This document shows positions 18,614 to 27,653 of a DNA stretch of 64,000 nucleotides, one piece after another. Made by a program: the position numbers and the translations under genes. The stretch covers positions 1,922,001-1,986,000 of the forward strand of contig CBDBJQ010000006.1 in NCBI GenBank assembly GCA_965206405.1. The letters run 5' to 3'. The notes under the pieces were generated by a model. That model saw nothing but the letters and a program-made list of their open reading frames with translations. It made no database searches and was not told the origin of the DNA. The stretch comes from CBDBJQ01 sp965206405. GTDB taxonomy: Bacteria > Pseudomonadota > Alphaproteobacteria > UBA8366. How positions within the stretch are numbered: position 1 is the stretch's first letter; each line of letters starts with the position of its first letter.

Positions 18614-19548
18614 CCGCGCCTCCTGCCAAGAAGACCGTCGACTCCACCACGCGTGAAGAGCACTACCCCGATCAACAGCATGCCGAACAGAAGTGGCCAG
18701 TAAATCGTGAACGACGATAGAATTTCCTCGATGAACAGAAAGGCGAAGGTGCCGAACAGCGGCCCGAATGGCGTTCCGGCTCCCCCAAGCAGGACCATGA
18801 AGATCAGCTCTCCGGACCGCGTCCAGTCCATCATTTCGGGGCTGATAAAGCCGGTGAAATTGCCAAGAAGTGCACCAGCCAGCCCGCAGATCGCGCCTGA
18901 GATCACATAGCAGACCAGGCGGTAGCGGAAGACGTCGTAGCCGACCGCCTGGATTCGATCCTTGTTCTGTCGAGCTGCCTGTATGACGAGGCCAAAGCGG
19001 GATTCGGAGACTCGTTTAACGATGTACAGCGCGCCGACGAGGCAGACGAAGATCACGTAATACAGTGTCTCCGTGCCCTCGAGGTCGACAATTCCCGCAA
19101 AGGTGCTCCGTGAATCGATGACCAGCCCATCATCGCCGCCATATTCCTCGATGCTGACGAAAGCGAAAAAAACCATCTGTGCAAAGGCAAGCGTAATCAT
19201 AATGAAATGAACGCCCTTGGTGCGCAGGGAAACGAGGCCGGTCAGGAAAGCAAACAGGGCTGCGGCGGCGACGGCGATGGGAATCTGGATCAGCCCCTCC
19301 GTGATTCCGTAATAGGCGGGAATGCCGACCGCATAGGCGCCGATGCCGATGAAGGCGGCGTGCCCGAAGCTGATCATGCCACCGAAGCCGAGAATGAGGT
19401 TGAGGCTGGTCGCGGCGATCGCAAGGCACATCGCGCGCATCGCAAGATCGAGCAGGAAAGGCTCGCCGAAAACGACTGCCAGACCCGGCATCACGGCCAG
19501 GGAACCCATCACCGTCCCGACCACGACCGGCCGCAGCGCAAGGTTCAT
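18610..19548 (-). CDS. livM: Liv-type ABC transporter permease (LivM family), second system
   Basis: This is a 312-residue inner-membrane permease. Family blocks are ATSLNLILGFGGMISFGHAAFIGIGAY near residue 45 and LLGGAGTPFGPLFGTFAFLFIEE near 250. It overlaps livG and begins 3 nt after the livH stop, within a tight operon. Confidence 0.92.
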   Translation of the reverse strand: MNLALRPVVVGTVMGSLAVMPGLAVVFGEPFLLDLAMRAMCLAIAATSLNLILGFGGMISFGHAAFIGIGAYAVGIPAYYGITEGLIQIPIAVAAAALFAFLTGLVSLRTKGVHFIMITLAFAQMVFFAFVSIEEYGGDDGLVIDSRSTFAGIVDLEGTETLYYVIFVCLVGALYIVKRVSESRFGLVIQAARQNKDRIQAVGYDVFRYRLVCYVISGAICGLAGALLGNFTGFISPEMMDWTRSGELIFMVLLGGAGTPFGPLFGTFAFLFIEEILSSFTIYWPLLFGMLLIGVVLFTRGGVDGLLGRRRG

Positions 19549-19551
19549 GGG

Positions 19552-20475
19552 TCAGCGGCCCCGAGGTGGGAACAGGCCGGCAGGCCGGAAATAAAGAATG
19601 CACGCCATCAGGATGTAAATCAGCATTGCAGACAGGGCCGGCGCCGCCGTTTCGGCGGTTGCATTGTTCATGAACAGCTTCATGAAGTCGTCGAGAAAGG
19701 CCCGGCCCATCGTGTCGATCATGCCGATCAGCATGGCGGCGGCGAAAGCGCCCTTCACCGAACCGATACCCCCGATCACGATGACGACGAAGGCAACGAT
19801 CAGGATATCGTTGCCCATACCGATATTGGCCTCCGTGATCGGCGCCAGCATCATGCCCGCAAGACCCGCCAGCACAGCGCCACAGGCAAAGACCAGCATG
19901 AAGAGTAGATCGATATTGATGCCGAGGGCGTCAACCATGCGCCGGTTGGAGGCCCCGGCCCGCACGAGCATCCCGAGGCGAGTATGGACGATAACGCCAT
20001 ATAGTCCCACCGCCGTCAGCAAACCGACGGCGATGATGAGGATCCTGTAGGTCGGGAACTCGATGCCGGCCAACAGGGTCACCCGCCCGTCGAGATAGTC
20101 GGGCAGCTGGATGGCATAGCCTTCAGGTCCCCAGATCAGATGTGCCAGCGCATCGAAAAATAGGATCGCGCCGAAGGTCGCCAGCACCTGGTCGAGATGG
20201 TCACGGGCATAGAGCGTGCGCGCCAGGATGCGCTCGAAAACCACGCCGAGGGCGAAGGTCATCGGCAGGGCCAGCAGGACGCCAAGGATGAATGAGTCCG
20301 TCCAATCGGCCAGCGTCGCGCAGAAATAGGCGCCGGCCATGTAGAGGGAGCCGTGAGCCAGGTTGATGAAGTCCATGATCCCGAAGATCAGGGTCAGGCC
20401 AGCGGCGAGAAGGAACAGCAGAAGCCCGAGCTGCACGCCGTTGAGCAGCTGCGCGAACAGCAATGCGCCATCCAT
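19552..20475 (-). CDS. livH: Liv-type ABC transporter permease (LivH family), second system
   Basis: This is a 307-residue inner-membrane permease. The N-terminal block GLTLIFGIMDFINLAHGSLYMAGAY and the later VIGGIGSVKGAFAAAMLIG are characteristic of LivH. It lies 62 bp downstream of the binding-protein gene, the usual K-H-M-G-F order. About eight hydrophobic helices are visible. Confidence 0.92.
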   Translation of the reverse strand: MDGALLFAQLLNGVQLGLLLFLLAAGLTLIFGIMDFINLAHGSLYMAGAYFCATLADWTDSFILGVLLALPMTFALGVVFERILARTLYARDHLDQVLATFGAILFFDALAHLIWGPEGYAIQLPDYLDGRVTLLAGIEFPTYRILIIAVGLLTAVGLYGVIVHTRLGMLVRAGASNRRMVDALGINIDLLFMLVFACGAVLAGLAGMMLAPITEANIGMGNDILIVAFVVIVIGGIGSVKGAFAAAMLIGMIDTMGRAFLDDFMKLFMNNATAETAAPALSAMLIYILMACILYFRPAGLFPPRGR

Positions 20476-20537
20476 GGTCCGTCGGCCTTGGGTTCAACCT
20501 GGCCCAGCACGCCGCAACAGCGACGCGCGAAGAAGAG

Positions 20538-21725
20538 CTAGGTCAGCGGGCAATCCTTGACGTAAGGATCCTGCGCGTCCCTGAGCACCGTCTTGACGAT
20601 CTTCGTGGTCCAGACCCCGTCGCTGTCGACCGCCGCTTCCCGCAGATAGAAGTTCTGGATCGGGAAGTGGTTCTTGCCATAGGCGTAGCTGCCGCGAACC
20701 GAAGGATAGTTGGCCTTCTCCATCGCCGTACGCATGCCATCCATGTCGTCGAGGTTGCCACCGACCGCCTCGACCGCGCTCTTGATGAGGAAGACCGTAT
20801 CGTAGCTCTGCGCTGCGTAGAAGGACGGATAGCGGTTGTACTTCTTCTTGAAGCCGGACACGAACTTACGGTTCTGCGGCGTATCGAGATCCGGACCCCA
20901 AAACATCGTGTTGAGGGATCCGACCACGCCGGTCATCTTGGCCTTCTGGAATTTCGGCAGGCTGAGCGAGTCGACCGTGAACACCGAGTAAAGCGCGATC
21001 TTGTCGGCCAGACCCGCCTGCATGTACTGCTTGATGAAGGCGCCGCCCGCCTTGCCGGGATAGAAGATGTAAATCGCTTGCGCACCCGAAGCCTTGGCCT
21101 TGGCCAGCTCGGCCGAGAAGTCGAGCTGGGCATCCTTGCCCCACTTGGTGAAGTCCTTGCCCTTGACGGTGCCTTTGAAAGTTCTCTCGAGGCCGGCGAC
21201 CATATCCTTACCGGCGGCATAGTTCGGCGCCATGATGTAGAGCGACTTTACACCCCTCTGGTTGAGAACCTCGCCCATCGCCATTGGCGCCTGGTCGTTC
21301 TGCCAGGAGGTCGAGAAGAAGTTCTTGTGGCAGCCCTTGCCGGCAAGGTGGTGCGGTCCGGCATTCGAGCTGATCAGGAACTTGCCGGCCTTCAAGGCCG
21401 AGTTCCGGGACGCCAGCAGAACGTGCGACCATATGTACCCGGCCACGAAATCGACGTCGTCCCGCTTGACCAGCTTGTCGGTCTTCTGCTTGCCGATCTC
21501 CGGCTTGAAGCCGTCATCCTCGTAGATGACCTTCACGTTGAGGTTTCCCATCTTGCCGCCGATATCGGAAATGGCGAGATCGACCGCATCCTTCATGTCA
21601 CGCCCGATGACGCCTGCAGGGGTCGTCAGGGTTGTCACGAAACCGATTTTCACGTCCTTCGCCCCAGCTGCCGGAATGGCCAGAACGCATGTCATGGCGA
21701 TAGCGCCGCAAATTCGCAGAATCAT
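20538..21725 (-). CDS. Liv-type ABC transporter substrate-binding protein, second system
   Basis: This periplasmic binding protein has a signal peptide (residues 1-22, ending AIPAAGA) and a mature start KDVKIGFVTTLTTPAGVIG. The 395-residue length is normal for the family. I start at ATG 21725 (MILRICGAI), which has GGGAGCAGGA upstream; the frame to 21821 has no signal sequence at its front. The region YIWSHVLLASRNSALKAG places it in a LivK subgroup common in alphaproteobacteria whose ligand is mostly unknown. It is the first gene of the second Liv operon. Confidence 0.9.
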   Translation of the reverse strand: MILRICGAIAMTCVLAIPAAGAKDVKIGFVTTLTTPAGVIGRDMKDAVDLAISDIGGKMGNLNVKVIYEDDGFKPEIGKQKTDKLVKRDDVDFVAGYIWSHVLLASRNSALKAGKFLISSNAGPHHLAGKGCHKNFFSTSWQNDQAPMAMGEVLNQRGVKSLYIMAPNYAAGKDMVAGLERTFKGTVKGKDFTKWGKDAQLDFSAELAKAKASGAQAIYIFYPGKAGGAFIKQYMQAGLADKIALYSVFTVDSLSLPKFQKAKMTGVVGSLNTMFWGPDLDTPQNRKFVSGFKKKYNRYPSFYAAQSYDTVFLIKSAVEAVGGNLDDMDGMRTAMEKANYPSVRGSYAYGKNHFPIQNFYLREAAVDSDGVWTTKIVKTVLRDAQDPYVKDCPLT

Positions 21726-21927
21726 ATTCCTGCTCCCGAAGTTTCCCGATTGTTTGCCCGGATACCCCATTCGCCCCGCTGCATCGCTACAAAGCGGGCA
21801 CAGGACAGAATCCCGGACCAAGGGGCGTTATAGAGACTCAGCGCCCTCTTTTTCAAGGAAAAACCCGACAAGACGCCGCTACCAGCGTGTGGGTCGTGCG
21901 GGGAAAGCAAAGCGCGCTGAAAGAAAA

Positions 21928-22003
<76 letters not shown>

Positions 22004-22065
22004 ATGGCACGACATGATGGCCGCAACCGAACCGGCCCCTAAATAGGCAATCCCGCGCCCCCTGT

Positions 22066-22232
22066 CCATACAGAGCCCGGGCTTCGACAGCCTGCCTCAG
22101 CTCGCCGGATCAAATGCGGTCATAGCGCTTGCCATACAGGGCCCGGGCTTCGACAGCCTGCCTCAGCTCGCCGGATCAAATGCGGTCATAGTGCTTGCCA
22201 TACAGGGCCCGGGCTTCGACAGCCTGCCTCAG
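22066..22232. repeat. 66-bp tandem repeat, 2.5 copies, ending at the yacG stop
   Basis: Copies start at 22066, 22132 and 22198 (the last is truncated after about 35 bp) with only two mismatches between the first two. On the minus strand each unit is 22 codons with one in-frame TGA, and the first is the yacG stop itself. Read-through would therefore still hit a stop in each unit. With the tRNA gene this explains most of the 500 bp between the Liv operon and yacG. Confidence 0.93.
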
Positions 22233-22444
22233 CAGGTGCGGTCGTCCTCTTCGGTTTCCGCACCCCACGGGGTTTCCGCCTCGCCGGGACGTTCGTTGGT
22301 TGGGATGCGGTAGGTGCCGTTGAACCAGCGTCCGAGATCAAGATCGGCGCAGCGCTTCGAGCAGAACGGCGCCTGGGCCTGCGAGGCCAGTTTGCCGCAG
22401 ATAATACAGGTCTTGCTCGCCTTGCATGTTGGTTTTTCCGCCAC
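22229..22444 (-). CDS. yacG: DNA gyrase inhibitor YacG-like zinc protein
   Basis: This is a small zinc-binding protein of 71 residues; YacG of E. coli binds GyrB. The zinc ligands are in CIICGK and FCSKRCADLDLGRW, the typical C-x2-C...C-x3-C arrangement. Translation starts at GTG 22444 after GGCGAGGGCG; no ATG lies upstream before an in-frame stop. It follows rng with a 108-bp gap and ends in the 66-bp repeat. The acidic tail ETEEDDRTC is normal for the family. Confidence 0.88.
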   Translation of the reverse strand: MAEKPTCKASKTCIICGKLASQAQAPFCSKRCADLDLGRWFNGTYRIPTNERPGEAETPWGAETEEDDRTC

Positions 22445-22552
22445 AACGCCCTCGCCGTCGGATTCCGACCTCAGTCAGCTTCTCGCCTACCCATATGCAA
22501 AGAAATCGGCTATCGGTCAACGCCCGCCGACCAAAACCCTGACAACAACACG

Positions 22553-23950
22553 CTACCGGAGCTCCGTGACGATCTCGAAAGTGGCCAGCTCCGGCGCCTC
22601 GCGGAGTTCCGGGGTTTCGCCAAGCCGGCGCTCGGTCTCCGCAAAAGCCTCGCCAAGCGGCCCCTGCAGGGCTGCGATCACCGACGCCGGGGTCCGGATC
22701 ACCCGCCGCCCCGGCCCGCCGCCGTCTCGCAAGATCTCCCGCAAGGCCTGGCAGGCAGTGCTTTCAGGCAGCGGCGCAAGCACGGGTCTGGTGTGGGAGC
22801 CATACATTATTTCCATGAGAGACGCCCGCTCCCGGCGCCGGGTGATCTCGACCAGCCCGCCCGCCGTGATGCCGAGCACGTCCGTCTGCGCCGTGGAATC
22901 CCGGAAAGCGCGCCGCTGGGTCTCGACCAGGCGCCGCCGGTTCGCCTTGTTTCGCATGGATACGAAATCGACAACGATCAGCCCGGATATGTTGCGCAAA
23001 ATCACCTGCCGGGCGACTTCTTCCGCCGCCGCGAGATTGGTTGAGAGAACAGCCTGCTCCGAGGATTGCCGGCCGCCGGCCGCAGCCAGGTTCACATCGA
23101 TAGCCGTCAGCGCCTCCGTCGATTCAATGACCAGTTCGCCGCCGCCGGGTATTTCTGCCACCGGATCGAGCGCGGCCGCGACCTGCTCCTCGACCCCGGC
23201 CTCCTCGAACAGGTCCCCGGGCGCGGCCTCAAGCGAGGCTTGGCCCCGCAGCTCCGGCATCTCAGTTTCTATCATCGCCTCGATCCGCGCATGCGTGCGC
23301 CGGTCATCGGTGATGATCCGTCCGAATCGTGATCCCGATTTCGATGCTGCTTTCGCCCGGTACAGAAGCAGGTGGCGGATAAGATCCGGCGGCGGCGACA
23401 GAACCGCCGGCGCTTCCAGGCTGCGCGCCTGTTCCTGCAGCTGCTCCCAGAGTTGCCAGAGTGCGGCGCCGCGCCGCAGGGTTTCCTTCTCGTCGAGTTC
23501 CGCGATTCCAGGCCCGAGCCGCCAACCGCCAGCCAGTGTTGCAATACTCTCTTCGATCGCTTCTTTGCGGCCAGGCGGACGCCCCGTCCAGGCGATGCCA
23601 TCGCCATCGGCAACCAGGGTCATGTGCCGGCTGCTGAGAACCGCGCCCGCGCGGGCCAGCGCATGCTTACCGGCGCTGGCGTCGCGCACGATCTGGACCA
23701 TCACCACCTGGCCCTCGTGTTCCCCCGCCAGGCGATCCATGAGGGCCGGCACACCCGGCGCGATATCGACAAAGGCTCCGCGCAGGCGCTTCTCGATCTT
23801 GCGAATACGCGCGAGGTACAGACCACCGACCCGGTTTTTCATGCCGGCGCGCTCGATGAAAAACTCCACCAGAGTTCCGCCTTTCGCCACCAGCGCCGCC
23901 CGGGTTTCCCCCGGCGACACCTCGACGAGAATGTCGGAAAACCCGGTCAC
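22553..23950 (-). CDS. rng: Ribonuclease E/G family protein (short RNase G-like)
   Basis: This is an endoribonuclease for rRNA and mRNA processing. The 465-residue protein has an S1-like segment (residues 40-75, GGLYLARIRKIEKRLRGAF). The metal-binding aspartates appear in LTAIDVN near 280 and VVDFVSM near 325. The zinc-link motif CPxCxG expected after the RRERASLMEIM block is absent and replaced by GSHTRPVLAPLP. So the zinc-bridged dimer of RNase E/G cannot form as in E. coli. Its start overlaps the maf stop by 4 nt. Confidence 0.88.
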   Translation of the reverse strand: MTGFSDILVEVSPGETRAALVAKGGTLVEFFIERAGMKNRVGGLYLARIRKIEKRLRGAFVDIAPGVPALMDRLAGEHEGQVVMVQIVRDASAGKHALARAGAVLSSRHMTLVADGDGIAWTGRPPGRKEAIEESIATLAGGWRLGPGIAELDEKETLRRGAALWQLWEQLQEQARSLEAPAVLSPPPDLIRHLLLYRAKAASKSGSRFGRIITDDRRTHARIEAMIETEMPELRGQASLEAAPGDLFEEAGVEEQVAAALDPVAEIPGGGELVIESTEALTAIDVNLAAAGGRQSSEQAVLSTNLAAAEEVARQVILRNISGLIVVDFVSMRNKANRRRLVETQRRAFRDSTAQTDVLGITAGGLVEITRRRERASLMEIMYGSHTRPVLAPLPESTACQALREILRDGGGPGRRVIRTPASVIAALQGPLGEAFAETERRLGETPELREAPELATFEIVTELR

Positions 23951-24534
23951 AGGCAGCCGAGGCCGCGCAGGAGATTACGCGTCTCGAACAGCGGCAGGCC
24001 AACGACGTTGGAATGGGAGCCGCCGAGCCAGATCACGAAACCCTCGGCAGCGCCTTGGATGGCATAGCCACCGGCCTTGCCCTGCCACTCTCCAATCGCG
24101 AGATAGGCGTCGATCTCCCCGGCATCGAGGCGCTTGAAGCGGAGGATGGTCCGCACCATCCGGCGGTGTACGCCGCCGTCAGCGGCAATCCCCACAAGAC
24201 CGCCATAGACCCGATGCCGGCGGCCGGAGAGCAGTTCGAGACAGTCGCGCGCCTCGGCCTCCTTCTCGGGCTTGGGGAGAATCCTCCGGCCGCATCCAAC
24301 GGCGGTATCGGCCGCCAGGACAACCGCCCCCGGATGTCGCACAGCCACGGTCTGGGCCTTGGCCAGGGCCAGCCGCGCCGCATACTGCTCCGGCAGTTCT
24401 CCGGCCAGCGGCGTCTCGTTGATTTCGGCAGGAACGACCGCATCCGGATGCACCCCGATCCGAGCCAGCAGGTCCAGCCTGCGGGGCGAGGCCGAGGCCA
24501 GAATAAGATGTGTATTTGCGGCAGACGACGTCAT
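23947..24534 (-). CDS. maf: Maf family nucleotide pyrophosphatase
   Basis: Maf proteins hydrolyse non-canonical nucleoside triphosphates. The opening LILASASPRRLDLLARIG, the internal VLAADTAVGCGRRIL and the C-terminal GKAGGYAIQGAAEGFVIW are all family hallmarks. The 195-residue length is normal. The ATG is at 24534, about 100 nt downstream of a good promoter, and the gene overlaps rng. Confidence 0.95.
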   Translation of the reverse strand: MTSSAANTHLILASASPRRLDLLARIGVHPDAVVPAEINETPLAGELPEQYAARLALAKAQTVAVRHPGAVVLAADTAVGCGRRILPKPEKEAEARDCLELLSGRRHRVYGGLVGIAADGGVHRRMVRTILRFKRLDAGEIDAYLAIGEWQGKAGGYAIQGAAEGFVIWLGGSHSNVVGLPLFETRNLLRGLGCL

Positions 24535-24642
24535 GACGCGGGATATTCCAAAGACGGTGGCGGGTAGCCGTGCGACCAGAAACAGTATGGCCGGAAGTCG
24601 TGCAGCGACGGGGATAGCAAAGCGGCGTCACCTTCCCGCGGC

Positions 24643-24670
24643 AGTATAGGCCCCGGCTCGAGGCTGTCAT
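24643..24670 (-). promoter_or_regulatory. Sigma-70-type promoter for maf-rng-yacG
   Basis: On the minus strand ATGACA (24670-24665) and TATACT (24648-24643) are separated by 16 bp, each matching five of six consensus bases. It would start transcription near 24636, leaving a leader of about 100 nt before maf. In related genomes infA usually occupies this gap. Confidence 0.5.
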
Positions 24671-24677
24671 CAGGCTC

Positions 24678-25121
24678 TCAGAGATCGACTGCGCCCGGCA
24701 GGGGAAAACGCTCGAGAATCTGTGCGAGCAGCGCGTCCCTGACCTCCCGGTAGGCAGCAAGGCGGGCGTCCCGGTTACCCCGGACGACACTCGGATCCGC
24801 TGTGGGCCAAAACTCGACCTCGACCGCACCTGTGCGGGTCATCTCCAGAGCCCGGTGCTGGGCTTCCGGGGACAGGGTTATGACCAGGTCGTAAAAATCA
24901 TCCGGCAGATCATCGAAGGTTTTGGAGTGATGACGCGACAGATCGAGGCCAATCTCCGCGAGAACCACAATCGAGAAAGAATCGAGATCCCCGCCCCGCA
25001 CGCCAACGGAATCGATGTAGATCCGCTTCCCGTGCAGGTGTTTCATCAGCGCCTCCGCCATCGGCGAACGCAGCGCATTCTCGCTGCAGGCGAAGAGAAC
25101 GGCGCCAGGAAGATCGCTCAT
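24678..25121 (-). CDS. Low-molecular-weight protein-tyrosine phosphatase family
   Basis: This is a 147-residue cytosolic phosphatase or arsenate-reductase-like protein. The P-loop CSENALRS has C12 and R18 in the C-x5-R spacing, and the general acid is in WPTADPS near residue 108. It sits between UPF0262 and maf as in many alphaproteobacteria. The substrate is unknown; arsenate reduction is less likely without ars neighbours. Confidence 0.85.
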   Translation of the reverse strand: MSDLPGAVLFACSENALRSPMAEALMKHLHGKRIYIDSVGVRGGDLDSFSIVVLAEIGLDLSRHHSKTFDDLPDDFYDLVITLSPEAQHRALEMTRTGAVEVEFWPTADPSVVRGNRDARLAAYREVRDALLAQILERFPLPGAVDL

Positions 25122-25129
25122 CGCCCCGC

Positions 25130-25603
25130 CTACCCTCTGACGTGCAAGACACAGACCAGCGTGAAAAAACGACGCGCCGTGTCGAAATCCATGCTGAGCC
25201 GGCTATCCAGCAGGCCAGCGAAAACCCGTGCGCCCTCGTCGTGCAGGCCGCGCCGCGCCATGTCGATGGTCTCAATCTTCGAAGGGCTGAGATGTTTGAT
25301 CGCGGCGTAGTAGCTATCGCAGATCTGGAAGTAATCCCGGATCAACCTGCGCATCGACATCAGCGGCAGCGACAGACGCATCACCGCTTCCTCCTCGTCG
25401 CCCCGGATGTCGAGCACGAGGCGGTTCAGATTCTCGATCTTCAGATAGACGATGAACGGGCCAGCATGGCCGCCGGTGGGCTTGAAATAGTTGCTCTCGA
25501 GCAGATCATAGATCGCGACCGCGCGCTCCTGCTCGACCTCCGGATTGCGCCGAGCCATGCTCTCCTCGTCGAGCCGGATATCGATAATCCGGTATTCTGG
25601 CAT
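25130..25603 (-). CDS. UPF0262 family protein
   Basis: This is a conserved alphaproteobacterial protein of unknown function. The start MPEYRIIDIRLDEES and the block ESNYFKPTGGHAGPFIVYL are characteristic, and 157 residues is the usual length. I start at ATG 25603; an extension to TTG 25624 would overlap hisD. It lies in the conserved hisD-UPF0262-phosphatase order. Confidence 0.88.
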   Translation of the reverse strand: MPEYRIIDIRLDEESMARRNPEVEQERAVAIYDLLESNYFKPTGGHAGPFIVYLKIENLNRLVLDIRGDEEEAVMRLSLPLMSMRRLIRDYFQICDSYYAAIKHLSPSKIETIDMARRGLHDEGARVFAGLLDSRLSMDFDTARRFFTLVCVLHVRG

Positions 25604-25620
25604 GATGGCCCCGTGCCCGT

Positions 25621-26913
25621 TCAATTCTCCAGGCGTGCTCTCACCGACAGGGCATGTGCCGAAAGGCCCTCCGCCTCGGCAAGCGACACAGCCGTCGGGC
25701 CGATCCGTTGCAAACCATCCCTGTCGCAGGAAACGATCGAGCTTCGTTTCATGAAATCAAGCACACCGAGCCCCGAGGAAAAACGGGCGCTACCCGAAGT
25801 CGGCAGCACGTGGTTCGGCCCGGCGACATAGTCGCCGACGGCTTCGGGCGTATACCGGCCAAGAAAGATCGCGCCCGCATGACGCACCGCTCCGGCGATC
25901 CCTTCGGGCTCGGTGATGGCGATCTGGAGGTGCTCGGGTGCGACGCGATCAATGATATCCGGCGCCTGGGCCATCGATTCAACGACAATGACGGCGCCGT
26001 GGCGCTCCCAGCTGTCGCCGGCGACCCCGGCGCGCGGCAGATCCTTCAACCGGCACTCGACCGCCGCGCAGACCCGATCGGCGAAATCACCATCGTCGGT
26101 CAACAGGATCGACTGAGCGTCGGCGTCGTGCTCGGCTTGGGCTAGAAGATCGAGTGCGACCCAGTCAGGATCGACAGTATCGTCGGCCACCACCAGTACC
26201 TCCGACGGCCCGGCCACGAGATCGATACCAACCGCGCCGAACACACGACGCTTGGCAGCGGCAACGTAGGCGTTTCCCGGCCCGACAATTTTGTCGGTAG
26301 CCGCCAAGGATTCGGTTCCATAGGCCATGGCGGCGATCGCCTGTGCGCCGCCGATCCGGTAGATCTCGGAAACCCCGGCAATCTCGGCGGCCGCCAGCAC
26401 CAGCGGATTGACCTCCCCCTTAGGACAGGGCACGGCCATAACGATGCGTTGCACCCCGGCCACTTTGGCGGGAACCGCGTTCATCAGCACCGAGCTCGGA
26501 TAGGCGGCCTGCCCTCCCGGCACATAGAGGCCAACGGAATCGAGCGGCGTCCACCGCGCGCCGAGCCTGATCCCGTCCTCGTCCGTATAGTCGGTGTCTT
26601 CCGGAATCTGCCGGCGGTGATAGGCCTCGATCCGCTCCGCCGCCCGCTCCAGGGCTATCCGCTCCCCGCCTCCACAGAGGCCCGCGGCATGATCCCGTTC
26701 GGCCTGAGAAAACCGCAGCCCGTCGGGCTCCAGTGAAACCCCATCGAAACGCTCGGTGTATTCGATGAGTGCGGCATCACCGCACGCGCGAACGGCGCCG
26801 ATGATTTCGTCGACCGTCCCTTCGACCTCGGCGCTCTCTGCCGCCCGGGCCGCGAGATGCGCCGCAAGAGCGTCGCCAAACCTCGCCTCTTTGGCCTCAA
26901 GCCTGAGCGGCAC
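25621..26913 (-). CDS. hisD: Histidinol dehydrogenase
   Basis: This enzyme oxidises histidinol to histidine in two steps with NAD+ and zinc, the last reactions of histidine synthesis. The 430-residue protein has GLYVPGGQAAYPSSVLMNAVPA near 125, the zinc-ligand stretch LLAQAEHDADAQ near 255, and the catalytic region IVVESMAQAPDIIDRVAPEHL near 310. It overlaps hisG by 17 nt. Confidence 0.97.
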   Translation of the reverse strand: MPLRLEAKEARFGDALAAHLAARAAESAEVEGTVDEIIGAVRACGDAALIEYTERFDGVSLEPDGLRFSQAERDHAAGLCGGGERIALERAAERIEAYHRRQIPEDTDYTDEDGIRLGARWTPLDSVGLYVPGGQAAYPSSVLMNAVPAKVAGVQRIVMAVPCPKGEVNPLVLAAAEIAGVSEIYRIGGAQAIAAMAYGTESLAATDKIVGPGNAYVAAAKRRVFGAVGIDLVAGPSEVLVVADDTVDPDWVALDLLAQAEHDADAQSILLTDDGDFADRVCAAVECRLKDLPRAGVAGDSWERHGAVIVVESMAQAPDIIDRVAPEHLQIAITEPEGIAGAVRHAGAIFLGRYTPEAVGDYVAGPNHVLPTSGSARFSSGLGVLDFMKRSSIVSCDRDGLQRIGPTAVSLAEAEGLSAHALSVRARLEN

Positions 26914-27568
26914 GGGCCGTCTCGCTGAAGCATTCGATCCACGCCCCGAGTTCCGCCGACCGCGTTTTCAGCGCGGCCCGATTGACGACGAAACGGCTGG
27001 TCACCTCAAGGATGGTTTCGACCTCGACGAGGCCATTCTCGGCCAGGGTCCGGCCGGTCGAGACAAGATCGACGATGCGGCGGCAGAGACCGAGCCTGGG
27101 CGCCAGCTCCATGGCGCCGTTGAGATGGATGCACTCGGCCTGCACGCCGCGGGAAGCGAAGTGGCGCTTGGTCAGGTTGGGATACTTGGTCGCAATCCGC
27201 ACATGGCTCCAGCGATCGGGATCGTCGGTTTCGGCCAGCGCCGCCGGCTCGGCGACCGCCAGCCGGCACTTGCCAATGCCGAGATCGACCGGGGTATAGA
27301 TCTCCCGGTGATCGAATTCTCTCAGAACGTCATTGCCGGCGATACCCATATGGGCAGCTCCAAAGGCGACAAACGTGGCAACATCAAAGCTGCGGACACG
27401 GATAATAGATATCTCCGGGTGGTTCGTCGCGAAATGCAGCTGGCGCGCATCGGGGTCATCGAACCCGGCTTCGGGCTCGATGCCGGCCTGCCGGACCAGC
27501 GGCATGGCCGCACCAAGGATGCGGCCCTTGGGCAGGGCGAGCACAAGGGGTTCGTTGGAACGCGACAC
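26897..27568 (-). CDS. hisG: ATP phosphoribosyltransferase, short form
   Basis: This is the first enzyme of histidine synthesis, joining ATP and PRPP. The 223-residue length and LVLALPKGRILGAAMPL start identify the short HisG type, which lacks the C-terminal regulatory domain and normally works with HisZ; hisZ is not in the window. The PRPP site is IVDLVSTGRTLAENGL near residue 165. It is the first gene of the minus-strand run to yacG. Confidence 0.95.
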   Translation of the reverse strand: MSRSNEPLVLALPKGRILGAAMPLVRQAGIEPEAGFDDPDARQLHFATNHPEISIIRVRSFDVATFVAFGAAHMGIAGNDVLREFDHREIYTPVDLGIGKCRLAVAEPAALAETDDPDRWSHVRIATKYPNLTKRHFASRGVQAECIHLNGAMELAPRLGLCRRIVDLVSTGRTLAENGLVEVETILEVTSRFVVNRAALKTRSAELGAWIECFSETARAAQA

Positions 27569-27653
27569 AGCGGTACCATTTTCGGGAGTTTCAGGCGAAA
27601 CGGTGCCGGTTATGGCACAGTACCCGAATGAATTCCAGATTCACTCCCTGAAC

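Noticed and set aside
19207..19908. A 233-codon plus-strand frame opposite livM/livH of the second system
   Set aside because: Highly charged antisense shadow with no start signal; the permease genes on the other strand are certain.
22066..22232. The 66-bp array as a CRISPR or attachment site
   Set aside because: Copies are contiguous without spacers, have no short conserved repeat, and no integrase or Cas gene is near.
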